Shown: one piece after another, positions 44,888 through 56,548 of the stretch
Position numbering within the stretch: the first letter of the stretch is position 1
Layout of the letters: every line of letters begins with the position of its first letter
Origin: Ampullaceana balthica
Taxonomy: Eukaryota; Mollusca; Gastropoda; Lymnaeidae
Direction of reading: 5' to 3'
Assembly (NCBI GenBank): GCA_944989445.1
Contig: CALYLW010000427.1
Span: 224,501-288,500, forward strand
DNA: 64,000 nucleotides
Notes under the pieces: model-generated
Told to the model about the DNA's origin: nothing
Database searches by the model: none
The model's input: only the letters and a program-made list of their open reading frames with translations
Made by a program: the position numbers and the translations under genes

Positions 44888-47800
44888 TCTATACTAATAA
44901 AAGGCAAAGCCCTCACTCACTGACTCACTCACTCATTCATCACTAATTCTCCAACTTCCCGTGTAGGTAGAAGCATGAAACTTTGGGAAGTTGTCGAGTA
45001 GCCTCTCGCGACGAAAATTGGAGTAAAAGAATTTTAAAAATAACACTCATGGGGGCCGGGGGCCAAAAAACATTTTTTTTCCTTATATGGCCTATATAAA
45101 ATTTGAAAATCACCAATTCTCCCATTTCCCTGAGTAGGCAGAAGCATTAAACTTTGGGAAATTGTTGAGTACAACCCCGCGATGGTAATGGGAGAAAAAA
45201 CATTTAAATTATCACTTCCTGGGGGCCGGGGGCCCAAATGAAGTTTTTTCCTTATATGAGCTATATAAAAACTAAAAATCACTAATTCTCCTATTTCCCG
45301 TGTAGATAGAAGCATGAAACTTGGAGTGGTTGTTAAGTTCACTTCCGCAAAAATAACAAGCAAAAAATATATTTAAATTATCACTGAATGGGGGCCGGGG
45401 GCCCAAATGTAGTTTTTTTCTTATATAAAAAAATGACTCATCACTAATTCTCCAACTTCCCGTGTAGGTAGAAGCATGAAACTTTGGGAAGTTGTCGAGT
45501 AGCCTCTGGCAACGAAAATTGGAGTAAAAGAATTTTAAAAATAACACTCAAGGGGGCCGGGGGCCCAAAAACGTTTTTTTCCCTTATATGGCCTATATAA
45601 AATTTGAAAATCACCAATTCTCCCATTTCCCGAGTAGGCAGAAGCATGAAACTTTGGGAAATTGTTGAGTACAACCCCGCAATGGTAATGGGAGAAAAAA
45701 CATTTAAATTATCACTTCCTGGGGGCCGGGGGCCCAAATGAAGTTTTTTCCTAATATGAGCTATATAAAAACTAAAAATCACTAATTCTCCTATTTCTTG
45801 TGTAGATAGAAGCATGAAACTTGGGGTGGTTGTTAAGTTCACTTCCGCGAAAATAACAAGCAAAAAATATATTTAAATTATCACTGAATGGGGGCCGGGG
45901 GCCCAAATGTAGTTTTTATTCTTATATAAAAAAATGACTCATCACTAATTCTCCAACTTCCCGTGTAGGTTGAAGCATGAAACTTTGGGAAGTTGTTGTG
46001 TAGCCTCTCGAGACGAAAACTGGCGTAAAAGAATTTTACAATTTTACACTCATGGGGGCTGGGGCCCCAAAAACGTTTTTTTCCTAATATGGCCTATATA
46101 AAATTTGAAAATCACAAATTCTCCTATTTCCCGAGTAGGCAGAAGCATGAAACTTTGGGAAGTTGTTGAGTACAACCCCGCAATGGTAACAGGCGAAAAA
46201 ACATTTAAATTATCACTTCCTGGGGGCCGGGGGCCCAAATGAAGTTTTTTCCTTATATGAGCTATATAAAAACTAAAAATCACTAATTCTCATATTTCCC
46301 GTGTAGATAGAAGCATGAAACTTGGGGTGGTTGATAAATACACTTCCACGAAGGTAACAAGCGAAAAAATATATTTAAATTATCACTTAATGGAGGCCGG
46401 GGGCCCAAATGTAGTTTTTTTCTAAAAATAAAAAAAACTGACTCATCACTAATTCTCCAACTTCCCGTGTAGGTAGAAGCATGAAACTTTGGGAAGTTGT
46501 TGTGTAGCCTCTCGCGACGAAAATTGGTGTAAAAGAATTTTACAATTTAGACTCATGGGGGCCGGGGGCCCAAAAAAGTTTTTTTCCTTATATGGCCTAT
46601 ATAAAATTTGAAAATCACAAATTCTCCTATTTCCCGAGTAAGCAGAAGTATGAAACTTTTAGAAGTTGTTGAGGACAAACCCGCAATGGTAACAGGCGAA
46701 AACAAATTAAATTATCACTTCCTGGGGGCCGGGGGCCCAAATGAAGTTCTTTCCTTATATGAGCTATATAAAAACTGAAAATCAAAATTCTCATATTTCC
46801 CGTGTAGGTAGAACCATAAAACACTGGGTAGTTGATAAGTACACTTCCGCGAAGGTAACAAGCAAAAACAAAATTTAAATTATCACTTAATGGGGGCCGG
46901 GGGCCCAAATGTAGTTTTTTTATTATATAAAAAAACTGACTCATCACTAATTCTCCAACTTCCCCTGTAGGTAGAAGCATGAAACTTTGGGAAGTTGTTG
47001 TGTAGCCTCTCGTGACGAAAATTGGTGTAAAAGAATTTTACAATTTACACTCATGGGGGCCGGGGGCCCAAAAAAGTTTTTTTCCTTATATGGCCTATAT
47101 AAAATTTGAAAATCACAAATTCTCCTATTTCCCGAGTAGGCAGAAGCATGAAACTTTTAGAAGTTGTTGAGGACAAACCCGCAATGGTAACAGGTGAAAA
47201 AAAATTAAATTATCACTTCCTGGGGGCCGGGGGCCCAAATGAAGTTCTTTCCTTATATGAGCTATATAAAAACTGAAAATCACAAATTCTCATATTGCCC
47301 GTGTAGGTAGAAGTGTGAAACACTGAGTAGTTGACTTCCCCGATGTTAACAAGCGAAAAACATATTTAAATTATCACTTAATGGGGGCCGGGGGCCCAAA
47401 TGTAGTTTTTTTATTTTAAAAACTAACTCAACACTAATTCTCCAACTTCCCGTGAATGTAGAAGCTAAATCTTTGGGCGATGTTAACAAGCAAAAAACAT
47501 ATTTAAATTATCACTTAATGGGGCCGGGGGCCCAAATGTAGTTTTTTTATATTAAAAACTGACTCATCACTAATTCTCCAACTTTCCGTGTATGTAGAAG
47601 CATGAAACCTTGGGGAGTTGTTAAGTAGCCTCTCGTGACGAAAATTGGCATAAAATAATTTTTAAATTCACACTCATTGGGGCGGGGGGCCCAAAACCAT
47701 TGTTTTCCTTATATGGGCAATATTAAAATTAAAATAACTAATTCTCCTATTTCGCGAGTAGATAGAAGAATGAAACTTTGTGAAGATGTTGAGTACACTT

Positions 47801-48862
47801 TGGCGATATCAACAGGCAAAAAGATATTTAAATTTTCAAATACTGGGGTCCGGGGGCCCAAATAAAGTTTTTTCTTTATGTGAGCTACATAAAAACTGAA
47901 AATCACAAATTCTTATGTTTCCCGTGTAGGTAGAAGCAAGAAAGTCTGAGTAGTGGTAACAAACTAAAACAATTTTTAAATTATCACATAGTGGGGGCCG
48001 GGGGCCCAAATGTAGTTTTTTCCTGATATGAGCTATATAAAAACTAAAAATCACTAATTCTCCTATTTCCCGTAAAGGTGGAAGCATGAAACTTTGGGCA
48101 GTTGTTAAGTAACATTCCGCGATGGTAACAGGTAAAAAAAATTATATAAATTATCACTTACTGGGGACCGGGGGCCCAAATATAGTTTTTTCTAATATTA
48201 AAAACTGACTCAACACTAATTCTCCAACTTCCCGTGAATGTACAAGCTAAAACTTTGGGAACTTGATTAGTACACTCTTATGACGATAATTGGCGAAAAG
48301 AAAATTTAATAATTTCACTCATGGGTGGCCGGGGCCCTAAAACCGTTTTTTTTTCGTATATGGGCTATATAAAACTGAATGAACACTAATTCCTCATCTT
48401 CCCGTGTAGGTAGAAGCATGAAACTTTGGAAAGTTGTTGAGTACCCTCCCGCGATGATAACAATCACAACCAAATATAAAATTATTATTCACTAGGGGGC
48501 CGGGGGCTCAAATGTAGTTTTTTTCTTATATGAGCTATATATAACAGACTCATCATTAAATATCTAACTTCCCGTGTAGTTAGGAGCACGAAACTTTGGG
48601 AAGTTGTTGAGTACCCTCCCCCAATGGTAGCAGACGAAAAATAAATTAAATTATCAGCTCGATAGGATCACGGGAAGTGTATCATTTTTTACTTTTCGTT
48701 TTTGTTTTTCTGCGGGACTACGACAGACAGACAGACAAGACGGTGTATTATATTCATCATGATCCAGATTGAAATCAATTGGTGTTTTGAATTTGTGTTA
48801 TGCGGGTTCTCAACGGTAACTGAAATCCTATTTTCCGCAGCATAGCGCGGGTATTTTGCTAG
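44888..48862 (+). mobile_element. Helitron (non-autonomous), 3.98 kb, built of about 168-bp subrepeats
   Basis: The element starts TCTATACTAATAAAAGGC after an A and ends GCGCGGGTATTTTGCTAG before a T, matching Helitron 5'-TC, 3'-CTAG and A/T insertion rules. A short GC-rich CGCAGCATAGCGCG hairpin-like stretch precedes the CTAG. The interior holds about 22 subrepeats, each with GGGGGCCGGGGGCCC and ATTCTCC(A)ACTTCCCGTGT-type starts, and no Rep/helicase frame. Confidence 0.72.
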
Positions 48863-51027
48863 TCTAATATATAAAGCTCAGTTGGTGTTTGTATCTTTGT
48901 ATGTTTGTATGTTTGTATGTTTCACTTTTCGACTTTCTGTTAGACAATCACGAAAAAAACCAAATGACGAACGGGGACCAAATTTGGCAGGACGGTTCCT
49001 TTTACCCTGAAGGTGGTTTTAAGTTAGTTTTTGTAATTTTCCCTTTTGCCCGAATGCCGTAAATTAAATAATCAGAAAATGCAGAGACAAAGAATAAAAA
49101 ATTTAACCTCATTTCTGTATTGAGCAAATTTACGCGGACGTTCAAATGCCGTTCAAAGCGAGTTACTTTTGGTGACTTTTTTTCCCCCAATACTTTATTT
49201 TCAGCGGTGCGCATTCAAAAAATATTATAATGTCTAACTACGGTGCGCACATTTTCGTGTACGCTTCATAATTTGAGATGTGTAGTACAAAGAATTGTCA
49301 TTTTCTTTACTGTTACTTTCTATATATTAGATAAACACGTAAACATATTTAATTACAACTGCCACACGATGCATTAGATTTAATTGTTTACACGTTTAAA
49401 TTTAATTGCGAATTTGTTTTAATTATTCTCTGTTCCATAACTCGACATTTAATAAAAACCTATTTATATAATAATTGTGTCAGTATTTTTTTCAAACTAT
49501 TTAAATATAGGCTACCGGACCTATTAACATAAGTAGATTAAACTAAATAAAGTGATCCTGAAAACGCTTAATTCTTTTGTATTGCGAATTTAATATGTTA
49601 TGTTCATTCCTTTGATGATGGATTACCATGGGTCATTTTTAAAATCAATTATTGCCATGGTTTCACATGCGTTTTTAACATAAAATTGATTTGTTTTGTT
49701 TGTTTTTTTTAAAATTGGGAATATAGCCTAATTTCTTTATTTATCTTTATTATCTTTATCTCATAGACGCTGTTGCAAATATTGTATTAATAACAATTGT
49801 GTTACGATGCAGTGTCGTAAATATATAAGAGTTTTTTTTAGAGACGACAGTGGCAGAGACCTTTTGGAAAAATGTCAAAAAAGCAGTGGCCTTTTTTAAT
49901 GGATACAAACAAACAAACATAAAATTATCAACTGAGCTTTATATATTACATATGCGTTTAAATTATTTTAATTTTAATTAATTTCACGATGCATTGTATT
50001 AATATTTAATTTATATTACATATGCGTTTAAATTATTTTAATTTTAATAAATTTCACGATGCATTGTATTAATATTTTACATGAAATTTAAAAAATTGGG
50101 ATTTTTAAAAATTTAATTCATAACTCGACATTTAATTAAAAACCATAGATGTAGCGAGTTTATTTTATGTTGAAAGTGATGGCCTATGTCAAATAAACTT
50201 ACACTTTAAAACAGTTTACTTAAGCTTTATATACACTATACATTATAAACTTTCGCTACCGAACGTATTAACAAAACTTGACTAAATTTAATGCAGTGAT
50301 CCTGAAAACGCTTAATTAATATGATATGTTTTTATGTTCATTCCTTTGTATTCAGAATAGCATAAGCCATTTCTAAAATTGCCTTTTAATCATTTTTAAG
50401 ATGCACTTATTAACAGACGGTTGAATCTTTTTTTTTCATTTTTATTTTTTTTTCAGATATAAAATCTGGTGTGTGTGTGTGTGTGCATTGAAAATAATTT
50501 ACAAAATATGATGCCTTATCCGAAAATTGGGAACAAAAAAAAAGATTTCTTTTTGAAATTATACACATTGCTTATAAACCGTAAATATATATAGTAAAAT
50601 ATAGAGACATAAAAAATGTTAAATATTATTTCTCTGTTGAAACAATTATGAATACGTCAAAAGGAGGAGTTATTTTGGTCCAGTACATTTACTTTATAAC
50701 AAGACTTTATTTTATGCGGCCAGCTTTCTATATTGTCTAAATATGGTGTGCACATTTTTTTATATGATTTTAATACGACCGCTTTTTTTTTAAAAATTAT
50801 TTTAGAAAGTACATTTTTAATTGTGTTTATTTGCGCTATGAGTCACTTAGCTTTTGCCTTTTAAAGGGATAGTGCGGTAAAACGGCATATCTCTGTTTCT
50901 CATAAGATTTTAACTAAATAGATGATTCTGAAATTCAACTTGGCAAATAAAAATTGTAATAACCAGCAACTAATACTTGGATAAAGGGTCAGCACACTCC
51001 CGCTACAAAGTGCGGGTATTTTTCTAG
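48863..51027 (+). mobile_element. Second Helitron, directly abutting the first, 2.17 kb
   Basis: The element starts TCTAATATATAAAGCTCAG immediately after the first Helitron's CTAG and ends with the perfect 5-bp stem CCCGC...GCGGG followed by TATTTTTCTAG and T. The interior has partial duplications (about 49425-49700 versus 50110-50420; 49941-50005 versus 50011-50075). It also has an inverted copy of its own 5' end at about 49902-49948. No transposase is seen. Confidence 0.7.
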
Positions 51028-51039
51028 TATATAATATAA

Positions 51040-51240
51040 TCAAAATATATACTATGCTATGTCCGTTCATAACGCTAGATTTTAGAAAGCGCACCGCTAA
51101 AAAAAATAGCCTTGAATAAAAAATACAGCACACAAAACAAAACAAAATAATGATATTTTCAAACGTCCGCATACAATTGTTCAATATGGAAAAGAGATTT
51201 AATTTTTCTCTCCTGATCTATACATTTTCTGATTATTTAC
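51040..51240 (-). mobile_element. Inverted fragment of the second Helitron family
   Basis: The complement matches 49066-49240 of the adjacent Helitron, with shared strings such as AAATAATCAGAAAATG, GCGGACGTT and AGCGGTGCGC. It lies between that Helitron and the LINE copy. Confidence 0.65.
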
Positions 51241-51244
51241 TATA

Positions 51245-53730
51245 TTATCTTATCTTATCTGTTTACAGACGCTCCTTCTATACAGAAGATTATTGCGTCC
51301 TACGCTTATCTATGGTTTGTGTTTAGTCCTGCATTTTTATTAGAGATTTAAAGTGTTGATTTTCCTGGATTCTTCAGGCAACCCATTCCACGCCCGAATT
51401 CCGGACGGGAAGAAGGAAAACTTGTATGTGTTTGTTCTTGCATACGGAATAAGAAAGGTGTTTCTATCCTTATGTCTATCTGAGGGTTGTATTAAGTTAT
51501 CTTTGTGTTGTATTTCTAAATTAGAATTAATTGCTTTATGTATGATTACTACTTTGCTCTTGGTTCTTCTATCCTCTAGTGTTTCAAGGTTTAATGATTT
51601 AACTAATGGTGTTATTCTTGTCAGTTTCGAATATTCTCCAGTAATGAATCTGGCAGCTCTTTTTTGAATTTGTTCTAGTTTATCAATGTTTTCTTTGGTG
51701 GATGGGTCCCATACAGAAGATGCATATTCTAGTACAGGTCTCACCAAAGTGAGGTAGCATTTTAGTTTTATATCTCTATTACATTTATTAAAGTTTCTTT
51801 TTATAAAGCCTAAGGTTTTGTTTGATTTTTTAATAACTTAATTGACATGGGGATTCCATGATAGTTTCTCATTTATTAAGACTCCTAAGTATTTTGCATC
51901 TTTAGTTTGGGTCAGTTCTTTTCCATGAATGTAATATTTTGAATTTATTTGTTTCTCTTTCTTTGTTACTCTTAACAGTTGACACTTTTCTAGGTGGAAA
52001 GACATACTCCAGTTAGTTTCCCATTTCATCAATTCATCTAAGTCTTTTTGTAAAATTTTGCAGTCTTGTTCTGATTTAATTGTTCTATAGATTATACAAT
52101 CATCAGCAAATAACCTAACTTTTGTACCTGTTGAGATGTTGTTGGGTAATTCATTTATATAACTTAAAAAAGAGTAAGGGACCTAGCACAGTTCCTTGTG
52201 GAACTCCTGAGTTAACCTTTATTGGTGCAGATTTAGATCTATTAATTATTACAGTTTGCTCCCTGCCCAAAAGGAAGTCTTGGATCCAGTGATGTAAGGA
52301 ACCTGAGATTCCAAAGTAGTTAAGTTTTTTAAGTAAACTAAGGTGGTGAACTTTGTCAAATGCTTTTGAGAAGTCTAGTAATATTGTATCTATTTGATCA
52401 TTTTTGTCTAAGCCTTTTGATAGTTCATCTATTAAACCTATTAATTGTGTTTCACATGATCTGTTTTTTCTAAAGCCGTGTTGATGTGGGCATAGGGCAT
52501 TATATTTGTCAAGGTGGTTAACTATTCTACTATATATTATGTGTTCTAGTAATTTACAGGTGATACTAGTAAGTGATACAGCCCTGTAATTACCAGGGTC
52601 TGATTTATCCCCTTTCTTAAAGAGTGGAGTTACGTAAGCTAATTTCCAATCCTGGGGCACTTTACCCTGGTTTAGAGAGGCTTGAAAGAGAACTACAAGG
52701 ATTGGGGACAGTTCATTGCTTAGTTCTTTTAATAATCTTGCAGGCAAATCATCTGGGCCAGTAGCTTTGTTTATTTTTAAGTTTTTTAGGAGTGAATGTA
52801 TACCTATCTCATCTACAGTTATGTTACCTATTTCCTCCATTTTATTTAAATTTATTAAAACTTCCTTGTCGCCTGAGGCAGAAAAAGATGATGCAAAATA
52901 TGTGTTAAGGATATTAGCTTTAGTTTCATTATCATTATAGGTTTTATTATTTGAGCCTTTTAGTGTGGCTATTCCTGAAGGTTCCATTTTTTTAGATTTG
53001 ATAAAGGACCATAAGTTTTTATTGTTATCTTTGGTAATTACATTGTTTATATATTCATTTTGGAGGTTCCGACTAAGTTTTTGTGTCAAGTGTTTAATCT
53101 TTAAGTATTTTTTGTGTATCCTATATGAATAGGTAGCTTTATATTTCTTAAATAAGTTCTCTTTTTGTTTGCATAACTTTTTCAATCTAGAATTGAACCA
53201 GCATTTGTTAATTTTATTTGATGTTAGTTTTGTTGGAACATTCTCATCCATTATAGTTTTTAGATTTGTTTTTATATCTTTCCAAATTTCTTCTATTGGG
53301 CTATTTGTGTTACATTTACTTAGGAAAGTTTGTTGGAAGTTAGCCGCTGATTGGTGTAGTTTTATTGAATTACATTTATTCCAAAGATAGATTATTCTTC
53401 TAGGTATCTTATTAATTTTAGTTTTTATTGTATTGTTGACCCTAACAATATCATGGTCGGACAGTCCTGGAATTATTTTATAGTCCAACACTAGTCCTGG
53501 TCTATTTGTTAGGAATAAATCTAGTGTTTTATTTTTCCTTGTTGCTGTTTTTACTATCTGTTCTAGGTTTACGTTGTTTATAGTGTCTAAAAAGTGTTCA
53601 TTAATTTCTTTGTTAGTTTGATGGTTATCAATTGTATAATTTTTCCAATTTATATCTGGAAGATTAAAGTCCCCCATAATCCATAGAACTGCATTTTTAT
53701 TATTCTCTTTTATGCGGCTTTCAGGCAAAA
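51245..53730 (-). mobile_element. CR1/Jockey-group LINE, copy 3, 2.49 kb, endonuclease end plus RT, disabled
   Basis: Reading leftwards, it begins with the C-terminal part of an APE-type endonuclease (LWIMGDFNLPDINW, later LSDHDIV). RT blocks follow ([44 protein letters not shown]), then the C-terminal domain, and a 3' end with ACGCTCCTTCTATACAGAAG and a TTATC-type tail (51245-51260). A 1-bp insertion after GPLLF (about 52165) breaks the frame, and a Glu-to-stop change lies at about 51838. Protein identity to copy 1 is very high by eye. It is 5'-truncated near 53730. Confidence 0.88.
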
Positions 53731-54045
53731 GGGACAATTACAAAAACTGAAATTTTGAAAACTTCCGTCATTTTTGACGGGTAATACACTAGTGTTGATA
53801 TAATTTCTCCAGAAACAAGTGGTCATTTCACGCCTGTGTTGACCAGCTCTGGTGGACATGTGGTAAAGATATTCACTGGGGTGAAGAAAGGTCAAACTAT
53901 TACACACACCTTTTAGACTTCATCTGTGAAGGTCAAGGACGTAAAGGTATTTAAAAAAGGCACTTTTAGTTTCATTTTTTGAAAAATGAAAATTGATTTT
54001 TAAATATGTCCCATCTTGTCATTTACAATCACTCACTTCCCACTT
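53731..54045 (+). other. Intron sequence, nothing firmly recognised
   Basis: The segment 53740-53940 is less AT-rich than its surroundings and has a short minus-strand open frame. It could be part of a dispersed repeat, but I cannot assign it. Confidence 0.3.
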
Positions 54046-54165
54046 GTTCCTATTTGTGTCGTATAATTTAGAGATCCCATTTGTGTCATATAATTTAGAG
54101 ATCCCATTTGTGTCGTATAATTTAGAGATCCCATTTGTGTCGTATAATTTAGAGATCCCATTGGT
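54046..54165. repeat. 27-bp tandem repeat, about 4-5 copies
   Basis: Units read CCCATTTGTGTCGTATAATT plus TAGAGAT. Period 27 keeps frames open, so the short frame through it is not a gene. Confidence 0.92.
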
Positions 54166-54680
54166 GCCAAATAATGTACTTAAACCTCCATGTGTTATAC
54201 AATTAAATTACCCCCCCCCCTTTTTTTGTGTCATACAAATCAGTCATCCCCATAGAGTACTATAATTTATTAACACCCCCCCCCACACACACACACTCTA
54301 TTGTGTCTAAATTTATTAATTCACTTAAGGTCAGAGGTTGGTGAACTTGTTTGTCAGATATAAATATCAAAATATGAATGTTTGTGTTAACGTTACCCAC
54401 AAAGGAGCGGATTCTATCGGATTTTACCCCCCCCCCATGAGTCTGCACAACCCCCTTAAGTTCCCTTTTTATCCCAAATGGGGTCATTTACAAACGTTCA
54501 CCGAGTACTGCCTTAGGTCAAATAATTTATTTCTCAAACGTATGGCATACAATGTAATCAATTCACCTTTAGTCATAGAATTAACACTTATCTCCCATGT
54601 GTCCTTTCATTTATTTTTCTAACTTTCATCATACAACTTACCTATCATCTATTTCTGGCGGTCAGCGTTCCTGCTCCTAG

Positions 54681-54819
54681 ACGGAATGTCCTGCAATAAA
54701 AGGATCAACATTGAAAGCTACACGGTCGACTGTCAGATGACGTCAATCACCCGATACAAGAATGCAAAGAAAAGACGAGAGAACTATCTACGTCAGAATG
54801 ACGGTGGTCTATTGTGTCG
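54681..54819 (+). CDS. Secreted cysteine-rich protein, exon 3
   Basis: The coding frame reads GMSCNKRINIESYTVDCQMT, then a basic segment KNAKKRRENYLRQNDGGLLC, and ends CG before the donor GTAAGT (54820). The start shown uses TTCCTGCTCCTAG (acceptor ends 54680). An alternative acceptor at 54665 would add five codons. Both need one preceding base from upstream, while exon 2 supplies two, so either an unseen exon intervenes or exon 2 uses the weaker donor at 43005. Three cysteines. The join to exon 4 is in phase. Confidence 0.7.
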
Positions 54820-55077
54820 GTAAGTGTGTGTATGTGTGTGTGTGTGTGTCGTTACACAATATCGGTCACTAATTTTAAGAAATTTTCTCAGAGCGCTGTA
54901 AATAGTTTTACTCCAACTTTGAATCGTAACATTTCTTCAGGAGTCCTGTACGTAATGTAGTTGCAACTCTGAGATATGTTCAGAAATAAAGCATGCATAC
55001 AATGGTAACGAACCGCCACCCCACGTTATCCTACCCAACAAGTGGGAAAACGCCACACATACTCAAGTCTTACAATC
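54820..55077 (+). other. Start of last intron, secreted-protein gene
   Basis: A GT microsatellite at 54823-54848 follows the donor. Nothing else is recognised. Confidence 0.4.
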
Positions 55078-55250
55078 TTATCTGTTACAGACGCTCCTTC
55101 TATACGGAAGATTATTGCGCCATACGCTTATCCATAATTTATGTCTAGTTTTGCATTTTATTAGAGTTTTAAATGTTGATAGTGTGTCGGTTTTCCTGGT
55201 TTGATCAGGCCCTCAATTCCAGATGTGAAGAACGAAAATGTGTATAAAAC
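55078..55250 (-). pseudogene. LINE 3'-end fragment, degenerate (same CR1/Jockey-group family)
   Basis: ACGCTCCTTCTATACGGAAG plus ATTATTGCG and the TTATC-type start match the LINE 3' end on the minus strand. It diverges and stops after about 170 bp. Confidence 0.8.
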
Positions 55251-55976
55251 TAACCACTGAATGCATATCTAGTGCAAGTGAAGATCGTTTCATTGAAGAT
55301 GTGTAGCAACATATTTTGTTGTTTTTAATCTATATTTTAAATTCTACTATATTCACTCTACTAAAATCTTGCAATAAAAAAAAAGCAGATTCAATTAAAA
55401 ATATTTTAAAAAATTATAATAAAAGCTGTAAGGTTACAAAAAATGTAAATGAATTTAATCATAAAAAGACAGAGGAATGTTCATAATAGTAATTTTGCAC
55501 TGATAGACTGCGGCATCGTTTTTTCAACGTTCATCGACATACTTTTAGCTTTTGTCTGTAAAACGAATATTAGCAAATTTGGATCATCATGATTTGTGTC
55601 GTCAGGTGGGGCGGGTCTAGTTGTGTTTTTTCACTTCCATCACAAACAAAACTGAAAAGATTGAAATGATGCCAATAGTTATATATATATATAGGCGTCA
55701 TACTAGGGATGATGTCAACCAGTGCGGATCAACTCTCAACTTATGTATAAGAGTTTCATTGAAATCCATAAACAATTCAAACACTAGATTATGCTGATGC
55801 TTGGTGACGTGGTTTAAAACGGAGGGGAGGATGCCTTGGTCAGCTGTTCATACTTTCTCGTAGAGTGGGTGGCCAAATTCACATTCCGCCCTGGGTAACA
55901 CTAGTCTGGGATTGGGAGTTATTTAAATTGAATTCAGAACCAATATTAAATAACGATAATGTAAAATTGGTTTGAT
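55251..55976 (+). other. Intron sequence, nothing recognised
   Basis: The stretch is AT-rich with a short TA microsatellite (55680-55692). No exon or transposon is recognised. Confidence 0.4.
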
Positions 55977-56100
55977 TTCAATCCGTCAGGAAGATTCAAT
56001 CCGTCAGAAAGATTCAATCCCCCAGACAGATTCAATCCCTCAGAAAGATTCAATCCTTCAGAAAGATTCAAGCCCTTAGAAAGTTTCAATCCCTCAGAAT
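55977..56100. repeat. About 17-bp tandem repeat, about 7 copies
   Basis: Units of CAGAAAGATTCAATCC(CT) with drift. A looser AATATTGACATA(T) repeat follows at 56165-56240. Confidence 0.88.
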
Positions 56101-56548
56101 GATGACCATGTTCTGAAAATTATTTATTAGTGTTTGAAAAGTTGAATTTCCTGAGATCGATAATATTGACATATCAATCAGTAATATTGAATAAGCATCA
56201 ATAATATTGACAAAGCAATCAACAATATTGACATATTAAATATCAAATAATCCTTGTGAATTGATGCCTCGCGGGGAGTTCAGACAAGGTCTGGCCAAAT
56301 CATTTGAAACTTAAGACACAACTAACAAGCTAGAAAGAAACGTTGATCTACTCATGGCTTTCAATCACTAAGGAGATTTACCATCCCTTCAAGACTCGTA
56401 TCCAGGGATTAAAGCCAACCCTGGTTGAGCTCCACAAATTTCGCCCCACGCACAAATAATTCAATTTTGGTAATGGATTTAGCAAAAGTTAATCCGGCAA
56501 TAGTCAGCAACTCCCTTCGCTTTTCTTGGTTTTCCGAGATGTAACCCA

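Noticed and set aside
45034..48087. A series of 60-140-residue minus-strand frames
   Set aside because: They are translations of the Helitron's 168-bp subrepeats. The same peptide patterns recur in each unit with no start context or domain.
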